Source of the DNA: Circinella minor
Taxonomy: Eukaryota; Mucoromycota; Mucoromycetes; Mucorales; Lichtheimiaceae
Length of the DNA stretch: 64,000 nt
Direction of reading: 5' to 3'
Assembly (NCBI GenBank): GCA_016758965.1
Contig: JAEPRB010000180.1
Location: 19,638-83,637, forward strand
The notes below the pieces were generated by a model, which was not told where the DNA came from, ran no database searches, and saw only the letters and a program-made list of their open reading frames with translations. The stretch's first letter is position 1; each line of letters begins with the position of its first letter. Positions 1 to 11,583 of the stretch are shown here, in pieces. The translations under genes were made by a program, and so were the position numbers.

Positions 1-404
1 TACATTTCTGGATCTGTATGTAAAGGAAGCATCGTTGTTGCTGTTGTTGAAGTTGTTGTTCTTGTTATACTATTATTATTATTCGTCCTATTTTTCGAAT
101 TCGTCGTTGCATTATGAGTTCCATGGGTCAATGTTGAAAGACTCGATCCATTACCATAAGCCAATTTACCCGCTGAATGATGAAAAGCAGTATTCCAATC
201 ATGAGCATGTCCACCATTAGGTACAACAGTGGTTGATGGTCGACGATGAGTCAATGATGATTCACTCAACATGTTATTCGAATCTGTTGATTGTGGTGGA
301 TGTTCTCCATGAAAACGACATGACGGTAATATATGAAATGGTGTTGTAGTAGTAGTAGTAGTAGTCGATGCATATGGATGGGTAGTAGAGTGTAATGAAG
401 TCAT
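1..404 (-). CDS. N-terminal part of an unknown Ser/Thr/Asn-rich protein (runs off the left edge)
   Basis: Reading the minus strand from the ATG at 404-402 gives about 134 codons without a stop to the window edge, so only the N-terminus is seen. The product begins MTSLHSTTHPYAS, then has a run of Thr codons (an ACT/ACA repeat), scattered His and Pro, and near the edge Asn and Thr runs. No domain, signal peptide or membrane segment is visible. Such low-complexity N-termini are common in fungal regulators, but that is not evidence of function. Upstream of the ATG the minus strand is strongly pyrimidine-rich (405-960), as in many fungal promoters or 5' UTRs. The family is not recognised. A competing frame over 274-645 has a hydrophobic, poly-Phe translation of A/G-rich DNA and was discarded. 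Confidence 0.45.
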   Translation of the reverse strand, partial: MTSLHSTTHPYASTTTTTTTTPFHILPSCRFHGEHPPQSTDSNNMLSESSLTHRRPSTTVVPNGGHAHDWNTAFHHSAGKLAYGNGSSLSTLTHGTHNATTNSKNRTNNNNSITRTTTSTTATTMLPLHTDPEM

Positions 405-2249
405 GAAGTAATAAAGACGAAAAAAGTTGGTTTTCTGTTTTTTTTTTCAAATAAAAAAAAAAAAAATAGAAAACGAAATGGGGGAAAAAACCAAACGAAC
501 AAGAAAATATATATAAAAAAAAAAAAACAACAACAAGTAGACAAAGAAAGAAAGAAAAGAAAAGAAAAAGAAAAAACCGGGTTAACAAGAAATGATAAAG
601 GGGAAAAATAAAAAAGTTAAAAGGACTAGAAGCACAAGGAGCCAAAGGGAGAGAAAGAGAGAAAGAAAAGAGAAAACCCGAGAAAAAAAAAAAAAGAGAA
701 AAAGGGAAAGAATAAAGTGGATTTTTGTATATTAGAAGATAATAAAAGAGTGTGTGTTTAAAGAAGGGGATGGTTATTTAGCAAAAAGGGAAAAACGAGG
801 GGTCCACGCAAGAGCAAAAAAAAAAAAAGGGGGGGGGGGGGGAGGAGAAGAAAGAGAGAAGGAGTATAAAGAAGGAGTGAGGAGATAATAAAAGTGAGGA
901 GTAATAAAATAAAAAAAAAAGAGTGGAAAAGAGTTATAAAAGTAAAGAACGGCTTAACAAGTATAAAAAAAAGTTAGTTGGGGGGCAAATGATAATATCA
1001 CTGTGCTCTTGCCGCAAATACTTGAAAGAGAAGAGAAGGGAGAACAATAGGAAATAGGGCCTGCAGTTTTAGGGTGTAAAGGGAATAATAAATCGGAGCC
1101 TTTGGTCAAAAAAGGTATACATCCACTTGGCGTGCACCCACACACCCATACACACATTATTACTTTGGTATCTTCTTATGATGATAATGTTGGATAATTA
1201 TCCCCTTCTCTTATAAAACATCAACTCCCACTTCCCCTACCCCTTTGATTCTACCTTATAATAATTTATTATCTAAATCTTTTAGGGTGTTCTTTCCAAT
1301 TATTATTTAATTATCTATTTCCTTCTTTTATATATATATATATATATAAGAATGAACTAGACGACAGACCAATGTGTATTAGTTTGCATTTTGGGGGTTG
1401 GGGGAGGAGGAGGATTTGGGTTTATAGTTGGGTCCTTTGTTGTTACTAAGTTGTTGTTGTGGGGGAGAAGAATAAAATGGAAATCGTTGTGTTGCGGTTA
1501 TAAAAAAAAAAAAAAAAAGGTGTATGTAATATACTGGGGTGCAAGAAACCATATCTGGCAACGTTGCTTGTGCCCATCATCTCGTGGTGTGCATGTGTAC
1601 GCATGGTGGCGAAAAAAAAAAATAAAAAAAAAAATTATTATCACTTTACTATTATTCTCCTCTTAACATTATTCTTATTTCACTTGGTTTCCAAATATCT
1701 AATATATTTTTTATTTTATTTTTGTTAATGAACAATTCTTTTCAATGAATTTATATAAGTGGTTATATATTTTTAATAGATTGAGGATTATAAAAAACTG
1801 TCAATCAATTAAGATAATAATAATAATAATAATAATAAAAGCTGTTGTGTTACCTTTTGAATTATCCTTTTGCTTTGCATAGCACTACGCCTTTTTATTA
1901 TTTAAGAGTTATAACTTATCATCCACCATTAAATTTATATATATATATATATAATAGATAAATCATTTAGTCGCTTTTCCTCTCTCTCTCTCCCCCCACC
2001 CACCGACCTTCCGCGCTCCTCAATTGGTGTATCACAACATAATTCTATTTTTTTTCCAAACATAGCTCATATTATATAAATAACACGCCTTTTTATTTTA
2101 TTTATTTTCTTTGCTTCTCTGTGCACCCCAAGTTACCTACTTTTCTAGGTAATTAACTAATGCAGCACAGATCATCATTTATTATTAACAACAAACATAC
2201 AGCTTGATAAACATATATTACTTATTACAGCAAAAAAAAAACAACAACA

Positions 2250-2251
2250 AC

Positions 2252-2288
<37 letters not shown>
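2250..2288. repeat. (AAT)n microsatellite
   Basis: About twelve tandem AAT units preceded by CAA units lie in intergenic DNA. It is a plain trinucleotide repeat. It would read as poly-Asn in one frame, but no gene context supports that. Confidence 0.85.
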
Positions 2289-2290
<2 letters not shown>

Positions 2291-2564
2291 AACAATCCAA
2301 ATGATTATTTAAATCGCCTCATCAAAAAAAATAATCCAAAACTTTCTAGTTTCACATTTCTCAGTGGTAAAAAAATAAAAAAAAGGTATAAGAAAAAAAA
2401 ACGTGTTATTTCTCCGTTTTACTAATCACTTTTTTTTTTTTGAATTCATTTAAAAATTGTAATAATAATAATAAAAAAACGCCCATTGACTTTTTTTTTT
2501 TTCTCTCTCCTCTCCACCTCCGCCCCATTCCCATCCCTTCACCCCCAAAAGATTAAAACCAGGT

Positions 2565-2570
<6 letters not shown>

Positions 2571-2610
<40 letters not shown>
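2571..2610. repeat. (TA)n microsatellite
   Basis: About twenty uninterrupted TA units, among the longest dinucleotide runs in the window. It lies in intergenic DNA, about 430 bp beyond the 3' end of the RAD51-type gene. Confidence 0.9.
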
Positions 2611-2612
<2 letters not shown>

Positions 2613-3037
2613 GGAGTATGGATGGATAATTGTAAAATGATTATGTTTAAACACCTATTGTATAACATGAGTCAAAGTAAAAAATAATAAAGAATCCCTC
2701 GAGTTTGATTCTTTTAACCACACGTGGGTTGAATAGAAAAATAAAATAATTATATGTTTTTCTTTTTTTTTTTTAACATTGTCCATTAGTTTATATATTT
2801 AATAATAGTAAATGAGAAGGGCCATGGACAGCCCCGAAAAAAAAAAAAAAGTATTTTTGAAATATGGGTTGACATATCATAGGACTCTTGGTTTTTTTTC
2901 GTATCCGAATGAACCTGTCATTTTAAAAGACTTATGGATCAAACTCCACTCTTGGTTTTTTTTAAATCTCAGAAAGGATAACACGCGTATCAGCAACCTA
3001 AAATAATTATATAACAAAGTTATTGTGAGGCCCGTGT

Positions 3038-4582
3038 TTATATATATATATATATATGCATAAAAAACCCCAATTCGTTCAACATATTACGTACAGGTAT
3101 TCTTGCTTTGTCAATATCACATTGATAGGTAATATTATTTTTTGTACTTGATATCATCATCTTGGAAGTAAGCGGGGTTTGTTGTTGTAAATGGATTCGT
3201 AGATCAATACAACTATCCCACATTTGTAATATTGATTTATTACTTGAAAATTCATCTGATGATTGTGCTGTACGAACCATCTATTATATATATATATATC
3301 TAAGTTAACATAAATTTAAGAGAATGGTTCTTTCTTGGGAATAGAAGGGGAATGGGAAAGGGGGGAGTAAGTTTTATTAGGAGTTTTTTTTTTTTTTGCA
3401 TAATAATAATAAAAAGAGAGGTGAGGTGAGGGGGAAAGGATCTACATTTTGTTTTCTTTTACCAAAATAGATAATGATAATTTTCGTACAGATGCCATGG
3501 TACATAACATATCCGATACTATACTTTATCCCATTAGAACTTGGATCCAAATCGATTTATAATATAAATATATAATAAATTACCTTTTGTAGTTGTAACA
3601 TTATCCCATTCTGTTGTCATTAAATTAATGAGTCCATTAATTACAATTAATATAGAAGAAGATGGGGTGTTGCTATGGTGAGTAGTTATATGTAACGCAC
3701 TGATTTGTTCAAGGAGTTGATGTAGTTCAGTTGCAGTAAAAGCTTCATAACAGTGAAATCTAGTCATTATCTATTAATAAAGGATCAAATGTAATAAAAT
3801 TATTTATTTTATTCTACATGATGGCATTGATAAAATATAATATTCTAATCCTCAAATTCATTAGAACCCATGATATATACAAACCTGTTCATTTTGATCA
3901 CCTAAATCTCTTGGTTCAAAAGTACCTGATGCATCAATATGATGGACTGTTGCATTTAAATTATCATTTAAAAAAGTTTTCATTGTTTTTAAAACAAACT
4001 AAAATAGATGTATGTTTCTATTTTTTTAGTCCATAGATAACACAGATAACATAGGTAATATATGTATATATTTTTATTTTTATTTTATTTTTTACCTTGG
4101 ATTTTTCAACACATCCATATATTTCAATAATTTGACCAAATTCATAACCTCCATATAATACATCATTTAATATTGAATATCCAGTAGAAAATTTAATTCC
4201 ATTTTGAAATTTTGTTTCTTTAAAAGTCATTGTCATATGAATAACGGTTTGTTGAAGTGCTCGAAGTAGCTTATATAAACACTAGATTTAGTTTTTTTTT
4301 TTTTTTTCTTTATATAAAAGATTTTTTTTTTACCTGACTGGAAATACCCGTTTTATGACTTAATGAATGAAGATCTGTTATTTTTAATAACGCAATGTCT
4401 ATTACGAAAAAAAAAAGAAAGAGAGAGACATGAGGGAAGGGGGCGTTTTGAAAACATGTCAAAACGTTTTTTGAATATATAATAATAATAATACCAGTAG
4501 TAATTCCTTCTGTTGCAAGTGGACCAAGTAATTTAGAAAAAGAATTCACATTGTGAGAGAATAATACTTTTAGTTTTCTCAT
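3038..4582 (-). CDS. RAD51D: RAD51D-like RecA-family recombination protein, degenerate Walker A
   Basis: Seven exons (4582-4495, 4398-4334, 4281-4096, 3998-3885, 3770-3584, 3518-3463, 3280-3038) join in frame to about 312 residues, close to the 328 of human RAD51D. Known RAD51D proteins act in the BCDX2 paralog complex that helps load RAD51 onto ssDNA. The N-terminal helical domain matches the RAD51D pattern (TDIALLKITDLHSL, then a helix ending LLRALQQ). The RecA core follows: FSTGYSILNDVLYGG, then EIYG, then HHIDASGTFEPRDL, then a hydrophobic strand ILIVINGLINL in the Walker B area. The P-loop position reads GCVEKSKF, across the exon 3/4 junction, instead of GxxxxGK[ST], so ATP binding looks lost. 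The last residues are encoded by a (TA)n run. It is divergent from the RRM gene with 397 bp between starts. XRCC2 or another RAD51 paralog is the alternative. The gene is solid; the exact paralog is less sure. Confidence 0.75.
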
Positions 4583-4979
4583 TTGCGCAGTTGTTTATTT
4601 AAAGAAAAAAGAGTAAATATTATGCGGAGTGAACGTGGAACTAATATGAATCATTTTATATTTTTTAATCCAAACTTTTTTTTTTTTTTTACTATAATAA
4701 TAATAATAATAATAAAGATAAAATATTTTAATAGTAAAATTATTTAATAGTAAAAGGTAGAGAAAATAAAAAAAATCACTAGTAATCCATCTTACAAAAA
4801 AAAAAAAAATCAAGGTGGCTTGAACTTTTTTTTTAAAGTTTGTTCTCTTTCTGTAATAACACTTTCCTTCTCCTACCCAAAAACCTCACTCCCCCTCCTC
4901 CTCCCCCCCCTTTTTTTTCCCTTTTCTTTTCTTTCCAAACTTTTTTTTTTTTTACGTGATAAAAAAAAAAAAAGAAATT
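4583..4979. promoter_or_regulatory. Shared divergent promoter region
   Basis: This 397 bp interval separates two divergent starts, the RAD51D-like gene on minus and the SR/RRM gene on plus, so it must hold both promoters. It contains (TAA)n near 4688-4712 and, just before the plus-strand ATG, a long C/T-rich tract (about 4860-4953), a common feature of fungal core promoters and 5' leaders. No specific factor site was recognised. Confidence 0.5.
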
Positions 4980-6678
4980 ATGGATCGACGTTCAGCATCA
5001 CCATCTACCAATACTAAAAATGGAAGTGGATCTCCACCTCCACCTCCACCACCTATGGCACCTCCACCAAGTCAACAAGTTTCAGAACCATCATCAGAAG
5101 TGGGAACAAGTTCCTATCCACCAGCACAAACAAGTACATCGGTAGATTATGAAAGAACATCATCGTCTTATCGTGAACGTTCTATTTCTCCACGACGACG
5201 TCATTCACGATCTCCTTCTCCATCGACTGCGCCTAGACGTGGAAGTAACGGAAATAATGATGATAGATATTATAATCGTCATCGTGATTATTATTATGAA
5301 AGTAATAGTAGTAGACGATCACGTTCAAGATCACCACCACCTCAAGGTGGAGGTAGACCACGATCGTCACGTTCACCACCACCTCCCCCTCCACCCCCTG
5401 GAAATTATTCTCGTGAACGTTATTCTTCTTCTCGTTATGATAGATATAATGATAGAGATCGTGATAATAGATATAATGATCGTGGTTATCATGGTCATGG
5501 TCATCATCATCATCATCGTAGTAGTCGTTATTATTCTTCACGTGGTCCACCTCCTCGTCCACCGCGTAGATCTCATCAAAAGAATCCTGTTGATCGGTAT
5601 ATATATAAATATTCATTTTATTTTTCATTTTATTTTTTAGAAAAAAATAAGAAAATTAAATTTATTAACTTATATATATATATAGTGGTTCTGAAAATGA
5701 TCGTAAGGAATCATCTACTTTGTTTGTTGGTAATTTACCTTATGTCTTTCGTGAATGGAATGTAAGTTTTCACTCTTTTTATCAACAACATAAAAAAAAA
5801 AAAAGAAAAAAAAAAGATATTTATTTCCATTTTTTTTTATTTTTTTATAGGTTGCAAATATGTTTGAAAGATATGGTAGACTTGTCAAGGTTACTGTTCC
5901 AATTGATACCATGACCAACAAGAACAGAGGGTAAAAATTGTTTTTTTTTCTTTTCTTAATATATATATATATATATATATATACAAAGTAAGGATGGTTA
6001 CTTATTTCATTTTCTATAGATTTGCTTTTGTGGAATTTGAAGATCGTCGTGATGCTGAAGATGCTTATGACAAATATCATGGATTTAGTGTTGAAGGACG
6101 AAGATTAAAGGTGGATTGGGATATTGGATTATCAAAAAAAGATGAACATCGTGGTGGTAGTAGTAGTAACAGTAGTCATCATCATGGTAGTAGTCGACGT
6201 GATGAAAGAGGGAGTGATAGATATCCACCACGTCATCATCATGATCATCATCATCATCGTCATCATCATCGTGAACAATATCGTCCTTCTTCATCATCAT
6301 CTCCACCTCCACCTCCACCTCCACCTCCACCATTACCTCATCATCATCATGATCAATCTCATCATCATGGTGATCATGATATGGTACCTCCACCACCTCC
6401 ACCAAGACGTGGTTCTCCATCTCCTTCACTTGAAAGGTAAAAAAAAAAAATCAAAAAAAAAATCTTTTCCTTTCCTAATAACTAATGTAAACATTTATTT
6501 TTATATAGATCTTCAACACGTGATGAATTTTGTAAGTATTTAAATGCGTGATGGGGTGGGGGAGAAGAAGGGAAAAAAAAAGAAGATTTTAACTTATATA
6601 AATAAATAAATAGATGGACGCGATAATTCACCTCCAATGGAATCACGAAGTTATCAACGTGATTCGTATCGTCGATAA
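4980..6678 (+). CDS. SR-type splicing factor with one RRM and RS/His/Pro-rich arms
   Basis: Six exons (4980-5596, 5686-5761, 5851-5930, 6020-6436, 6509-6531, 6614-6678) give 425 residues. Residues 1-205 are low complexity: Pro runs, RS/SP dipeptides (SISPRRRHSRSPSPS), Tyr/Arg/Asp repeats and a His run. A single RRM spans roughly 212-295, split over three exons, with RNP2 LFVGNLPY and RNP1 RGFAFVEF. The C-terminal arm is rich in His, Pro and Ser and ends DSYRR. SR proteins of this design bind RNA by the RRM and recruit spliceosome parts through phosphorylated RS regions in the nucleus. The architecture resembles Tra2/SRSF-like factors, but orthology cannot be fixed by eye. The ATG at 4980 is chosen because the frame further upstream opens only with a GTG in an A-run. 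The 23-nt exon 5 is supported by frame and both splice sites. Confidence 0.85.
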
Positions 6679-6730
6679 AAAAAAAAAATATTTTTTCTAC
6701 CCTTTTTCTTTTTTACTCAATCATCATCAT

Positions 6731-6764
<34 letters not shown>

Positions 6765-7537
6765 TTTGTACTTGGAGATATTTTTTTTTTCTTTTTAGAA
6801 ACAAAACAACACAAGATACGCGATTGATTACGATAAACAAAAAAAAAAACACAGACACACACAAGTAAAAAAGAGAGAAAAACTACGAATATATCAAATG
6901 GATTATACAATTATTATTACTATAAAAAAAAGAAACCCAAAACCCAAAGAGAAATGTGGATATTTTTGTTTTGAATTGATGCGAAAAATTTGGAATTTTT
7001 TTTTTTTTTTAATTCGGGTGGAAAAATGGATATATATTTATAATGAATGATTTTGGATTATTTTGGAATGAATTGAAACAAGATGATGGATGATGATATT
7101 TTGCTTTTATTTGTTTTTATTTCTATTACCTTTATAACGGATATGATATGATATGCAGATATTAGATTAAAAAGAAAGAAAATAAGATCATAGGGGGATT
7201 TCTTTTTTAATTAAAAAAAAAGTAGGTAGGTAAAAATAATGAATTAGAATGGTTTGTTTTTTTTTTATTTTCAATAGTTTATGTGAATAAGTATGAATAG
7301 TCTCCTCCCCCTCCCCCAGTCCCTTCTTTGATAATATATTTCTATTTACTGACTAAATTTTTTCATAAATATAATTATTGAATGAAACATTTATGACGAG
7401 TATGAAATGGTACCTTTAAAAATCTTTGTTCTTTGAAAGGGATAAAAAAAAACTTTTGTTTTGCATAATCTTTTTAAATCTCACCTACCTAAAAATTATT
7501 GGGGGGGGGCTGTCTTTTTCTTTTTTTAAATATTATC
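6679..7537. other. Intergenic region with a long poly-A tract
   Basis: 3' flank of the SR/RRM gene and promoter of MAD2. It holds A/T homopolymers (including a run of about 32 A near 6732-6763), a short G-run near 7501-7509 and no supportable gene. Confidence 0.6.
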
Positions 7538-8458
7538 ATGGAGACTACACTTGATGGATCAAGTTTGATTGTAGTTGAATTCTTTGGTAATTATTTTGTT
7601 TAATTTATTTAATTTAGAATAAAATATATATGTGATCAACTTATCAAGTCAAAAAATAAAAAATAAAAATAGAATATTGTGTTAATAGGTAAATAATAAC
7701 ATTGAATAAAACGCGTTTTTTAAAAAAGATAATTCTCACACATTTGGTTTTAATTTAAAAAGCATTTTATTTCAACGTGGTATTTATCCACGTCATGACT
7801 TTGAAGTTCAACGAAAATATGGAATGCCACTTCTTGTAACAAATAATGACGATTTAAAAGCTTATGTTGATCAAATCATGAAACAAGTTCGAGGTAAATA
7901 TTATTTATATAACAAGAAAAGAATAGTTTAATTAATTAATAAATATTTTTTTTTTAAAAAAAAAAAGTGTGGTTATATAAGGGCAAACTTAGTAAATTAA
8001 TTGTAGTGATAAAATCAAGAGAGAATGGAGATATTTTAGAACGATGGCAATTTAATATTGATACTCAAAAAGAAGAAGAAGAAGAACAACAACAAAGATT
8101 TGATTATGATAGAGAATTAACAGAGGATACCAAAGCACAAATTCGTGCTATTATGCGACAAATATTGGCTAGTGTGACAGTATTACCAGAATTAGATCCA
8201 GATGATGGTAAAAAAAATAATTATTAATTTATTACTTTGAATTAATTACTTATTTTATCTTTTTTTTTTTTTTTTATAGTGACATTTGTTATACTTGTTC
8301 ATACAGATCAAGATGTTGATGTACCTACAACTTGGGGAGATTCAGATCCAAAATTAATTAAAGGTGGAGGTGAACATGTTCGTTTAAAACCTTTATCAAC
8401 ATCGAAACATAAAATTACACCTTTTGTTGCATATCGAATGGAAGAGGATGATTATTAA
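7538..8458 (+). CDS. MAD2: Spindle assembly checkpoint protein MAD2 (HORMA domain)
   Basis: Four exons (7538-7586, 7729-7893, 7968-8207, 8280-8458) give 210 residues, against 205 in human MAD2L1. The whole protein is a HORMA domain: LDGSSLIVVEFF, then SILFQRGIYP, then KYGMPLLV, VWLYKGKLSKLIVVI, GDILERWQFNI, and the C-terminal safety-belt region with HKITPFVAYRMEEDDY. In known biology, unattached kinetochores drive MAD2 into its closed form, which binds CDC20 and inhibits the APC/C. Compared with animal MAD2 there are about five extra residues (DNSHT) at the exon 1/2 join; this is the only sensible in-frame acceptor there. A Glu/Gln-rich insertion (EEEEEQQQ) sits in the loop after the ERWQF strand. 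The 3' end faces the VPS4 3' end, 341 bp away. Confidence 0.97.
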
Positions 8459-8799
8459 TTCACTTTGTTATACACACAACCATTGAAATAACTTGTATAT
8501 CTTTGGATTTTTTTTTTTTTTGTTTTGTTTTGTTTTGTTGTTGTTTTCAAATACACGAAATACACGAAATACAAAAGAAAGGATTAAAGAAAAGTAAATG
8601 AAAAAAAAAAAAAAAGCAATTTGTGTTTGTGTATGTATGTATGAAATGGTATTTTTAATAACGTAAAAGAAGAAGAAGAAAAAAAAAACAATCTATTTTT
8701 TGTTTCGAGTTGTTTTAAAGATAGATATTTGTTTAGAGAGTTGAAGATTGGGGCGAGGGGTGGGGGGGGGAATAATAATGTATATATTTCTTTCTTTCT
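8459..8799. other. Tail-to-tail spacer between MAD2 and VPS4
   Basis: This 341 bp spacer between convergent 3' ends is T-, A- and G-rich with homopolymers. No hairpin terminator or gene is seen; the 3' UTRs of both genes must lie here. Confidence 0.55.
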
Positions 8800-10671
8800 T
8801 TAACCTTCTTGACCAAAATCATTTGTAAATTTAATATGTTGTTGAATATCTTCTGTATTCACAGTTGGACGTGAATTTTGTACAGCTTTTAAGAAATCTT
8901 GTACTGTAAGATCAGGTTCTTGTAATTGTTCAGCTTCAATATCAACCCATGTCATTTCTTGTGCATCTGGATCACCCGGTGAACATGGTGTTAAATATCG
9001 TTTCGTTACACTTGAATCTTCACGTCCAGGTCCTTCTACCCATTTAAAATGAGTTGCACTTTGAACTTTTCGAATAGGTTGCATTAATGCATCTCGAACA
9101 ATAATAGCAATATCAGAACCTGAATATCTACATGGAAATGATATTAGCTTTTTCATATATATATATATAAAGGTAAAAAAAAAAAAAAATACTATATATA
9201 ATTTTACCCTTCAGTAAGTTCAGAAAGATGTTTATAATCAGCTGATGTCAAATTACATGGAGTTGTTCCTACATTTAATTGGAACATAGTAGCCCGAGCG
9301 TGAGGATCTGGAAGTGGAATATAAATACGTTTTTCAAATCTGGAAATAATAAAAAAGAATTTAGTCTTCTTATAAAATAATAACCTTCTTAATATTTTTT
9401 TTTTTTTTTTTACCTTCTTCGAATGGCTAAATCCAATTGCCATGGAATATTCGTAGCACCAAGTACCAAAACTCCATCCATATCATTACCAACACCATTC
9501 ATTTGAACAAGAAATTCAGTCTTGATACGTCGAGCTGCTTCTGATTCACCTTCACCACGTGATCCACAAAGAGAATCCACTTCATCAATAAAGATAATGG
9601 CTGGTTTATTTTCACGAGCCATTTGAAATAATTGTTTCACTAAACGTTCACTTTCACCAAGCCATTTAGAAACCAAATCAGAAGAAGATACTGAAAAAAA
9701 GGTTGAATTCGCTTCTGTTGCTACAGCTTTAGCTAAAAAGGATTTACCCGTACCAGGAGGGCCATATAACAAAATACCTCTCCAAGGTTTTCGTTTCCCA
9801 GTGAAAAAATGTGGAAATTTAATGGGTAAAATAACAGCTTCTTTAATAGCTTCTTTCGCTCCTTCTAATCCTGCAACATCTTCCCAACGTACATCTGGTT
9901 TTTCAGTTAATATAACACCTGTTAAACTAGCTCGCATTTTTTTCATTTCTGGATCATCATCATCTTCGTCAACACCTTCTCCTTTTTTCCTAATCAATGA
10001 TTGAAAAAAAAAAAAAAATTAGGTGGAGTTAAAAAAAGAAGAGTAAATGATACACATCAATGTTTTCATATCTTACTTTTTCACATTTTTACTTGCACCA
10101 TTCGTTCCAACAACTTCTTGTTGTTTCTTTTCTTCTTGTCCATTTAAAAATTCTTTAAGGACTTCGGCTCGATCCAAATATTCTACAAATCGTTTTCGGA
10201 TAGAATCCTTTAAACGATCATTTTTTTCATCTTGTATAAAAAAAAAAAAAAGAAGATAGTTTCTGATGGTATGAATTTCTTATCGCTGGAAAACCAAGCC
10301 AATATATATATATATATATATAAAAGTTGGATAAACGAATCTTATTCTCGAATAGACTTACATTTTATGGCTGTCATAAAATAATCCAGTGAGTTTTGAT
10401 AATAACCATAAGCTTCTTTATAGTTGCCTTTGTTATCTTCGTCTGTCGCCTTTTTGACGATTTCAATCGCTTTCTATAGAATACAATGTTAAAAATAATA
10501 ACCAAGAAAGAAACCCCCACAACAACAACCATTAGAAATACATTATACAATTGTATACATTTGAGAATTGAATGCCATTTAAAAACTTTATCTAATATCC
10601 AATGACCATATATATCTATATATATTAAACACCGTAATAATACTTACTTGAAGAAACTCGGAATTGGACAT
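8800..10671 (-). CDS. VPS4: ESCRT-III disassembly AAA ATPase VPS4
   Basis: Six exons (10671-10648, 10473-10362, 10230-10077, 9989-9414, 9339-9208, 9127-8800) give 441 residues, matching the usual 440 or so. The N-terminal MIT domain (about 1-80; [20 protein letters not shown]) binds ESCRT-III tails. An acidic linker follows (about 90-120). The AAA domain carries the pre-sensor segment [20 protein letters not shown], Walker A GPPGTGKS, Walker [11 protein letters not shown], the pore-loop area KWLGESE, and the second region of homology [17 protein letters not shown]. The beta-domain and C-terminal helix (ending NDFGQEG) complete the family layout. VPS4 uses ATP to strip ESCRT-III from endosomal and cytokinetic membranes. 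The first exon encodes only eight residues (MSNSEFLQ). All catalytic residues look intact. Confidence 0.97.
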
Positions 10672-11583
10672 TAAATAGAATTAAAAGAAAAAACGTAAAA
10701 GGAATATAAAATGAAATCAAAGTTCTTTTTTCAAGACAGTAATTGCTTAAGCATTAAAATGCGTTTAATATAAAGAAAAAAAATAATTAATAATAAAAAT
10801 AAAAACACCAATAATAGAAGAAGAAAAGCTTTGCTTTCTTGGCGTTTTTTTTTTTTTTTTTTAAAAAAAAAGGTGGTTTGGAAAAGAGAAGTAAAACTCA
10901 CACACACATAAACCCAACCCAACCGAACCCCCACCCCCTTTTTTTTTTTTTTTTTACTCTTTGCCTCGGAGAAAGTAAAAGTTGGAGCATAAATAATAAA
11001 TCTGCCCAGATTTTTTTTTTTGCTTGGATAGGTAGTTTCACTTCCAACTCTGTTATCATATATATATATATATATATATATATTCATATAGAATAATGTC
11101 TAAAATGAACATTTATATTACTTTAATAATAAATGATATATATACTAAGAATAATTCAGATTTGAATAAAAACAATGTACAAAAAGTTGTCAAGACTATT
11201 TAGTAACATAGCAACCAAAACATCTGTACAAAATTACGGGATATATAATAACTACAGTATTGTTTATTTGGAAAAAAAAAATTACAAAACTGCATATCAC
11301 ACTTTTTTTTTTCTCTGTTGAATAATAATTTTTTTTTTCTTTTATACTTTCTATAATGTTAATAAGTAGTATAAATTAAATATCTATGTACACATAAATT
11401 ACGTGGTTGATGGTGTGAGTGGAAATGAAAATGAGGTGATGATAATGATAATAATAATGACGGATGATGATTATATTTTTTGAAAGGGAGTTATTATTAA
11501 GGTTTTTTTTAATAAAGATGAGGGTTTGCGGAGGGAGGGGGGGATAAAGGGTGTATATAATGATTTAATAGTTTACATGAAAG
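10672..11583. other. Intergenic region: VPS4 promoter and PPR gene 3' flank
   Basis: Upstream DNA of VPS4 (minus) and downstream DNA of the PPR gene (minus). It contains (TA)n near 11058-11082, T- and A-runs, and A/T-rich DNA. Frames such as 10731-11087 translate to Lys/Phe runs and are not genes. Confidence 0.55.

Larger units (their letters stand above)
405..3037. other. Intergenic low-complexity DNA
   Basis: No convincing gene is seen. The stretch holds A/G-rich DNA (405-960), an A-run followed by a G-run near 817-842, (TA)n near 1330-1348, an AAT microsatellite near 2250-2288, (TA)n near 2571-2610 and many A/T homopolymers. Open frames here are short and translate to Lys, Asn or Gly runs. 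It separates the partial minus-strand gene from the 3' end of the RAD51-type gene. Confidence 0.6.

Noticed and set aside
2812..3006. 64-codon plus frame beside the RAD51-type gene 3' end.
   Set aside because: It is built on A/T runs with a repeated TCTTGGTTTTTTTT tract; no family resemblance.
4956..4979. Upstream extension of the SR/RRM protein from a GTG at 4956.
   Set aside because: It adds only a Lys-rich stretch from an A-run; the ATG at 4980 is a normal start.
5233..6429. Long antisense and alternate frames over the SR/RRM exons (Asp-, His- or Val-rich).
   Set aside because: They mirror the CAT/CCA/CGT repeats of the real exons and cross its introns; no independent start or splice logic.
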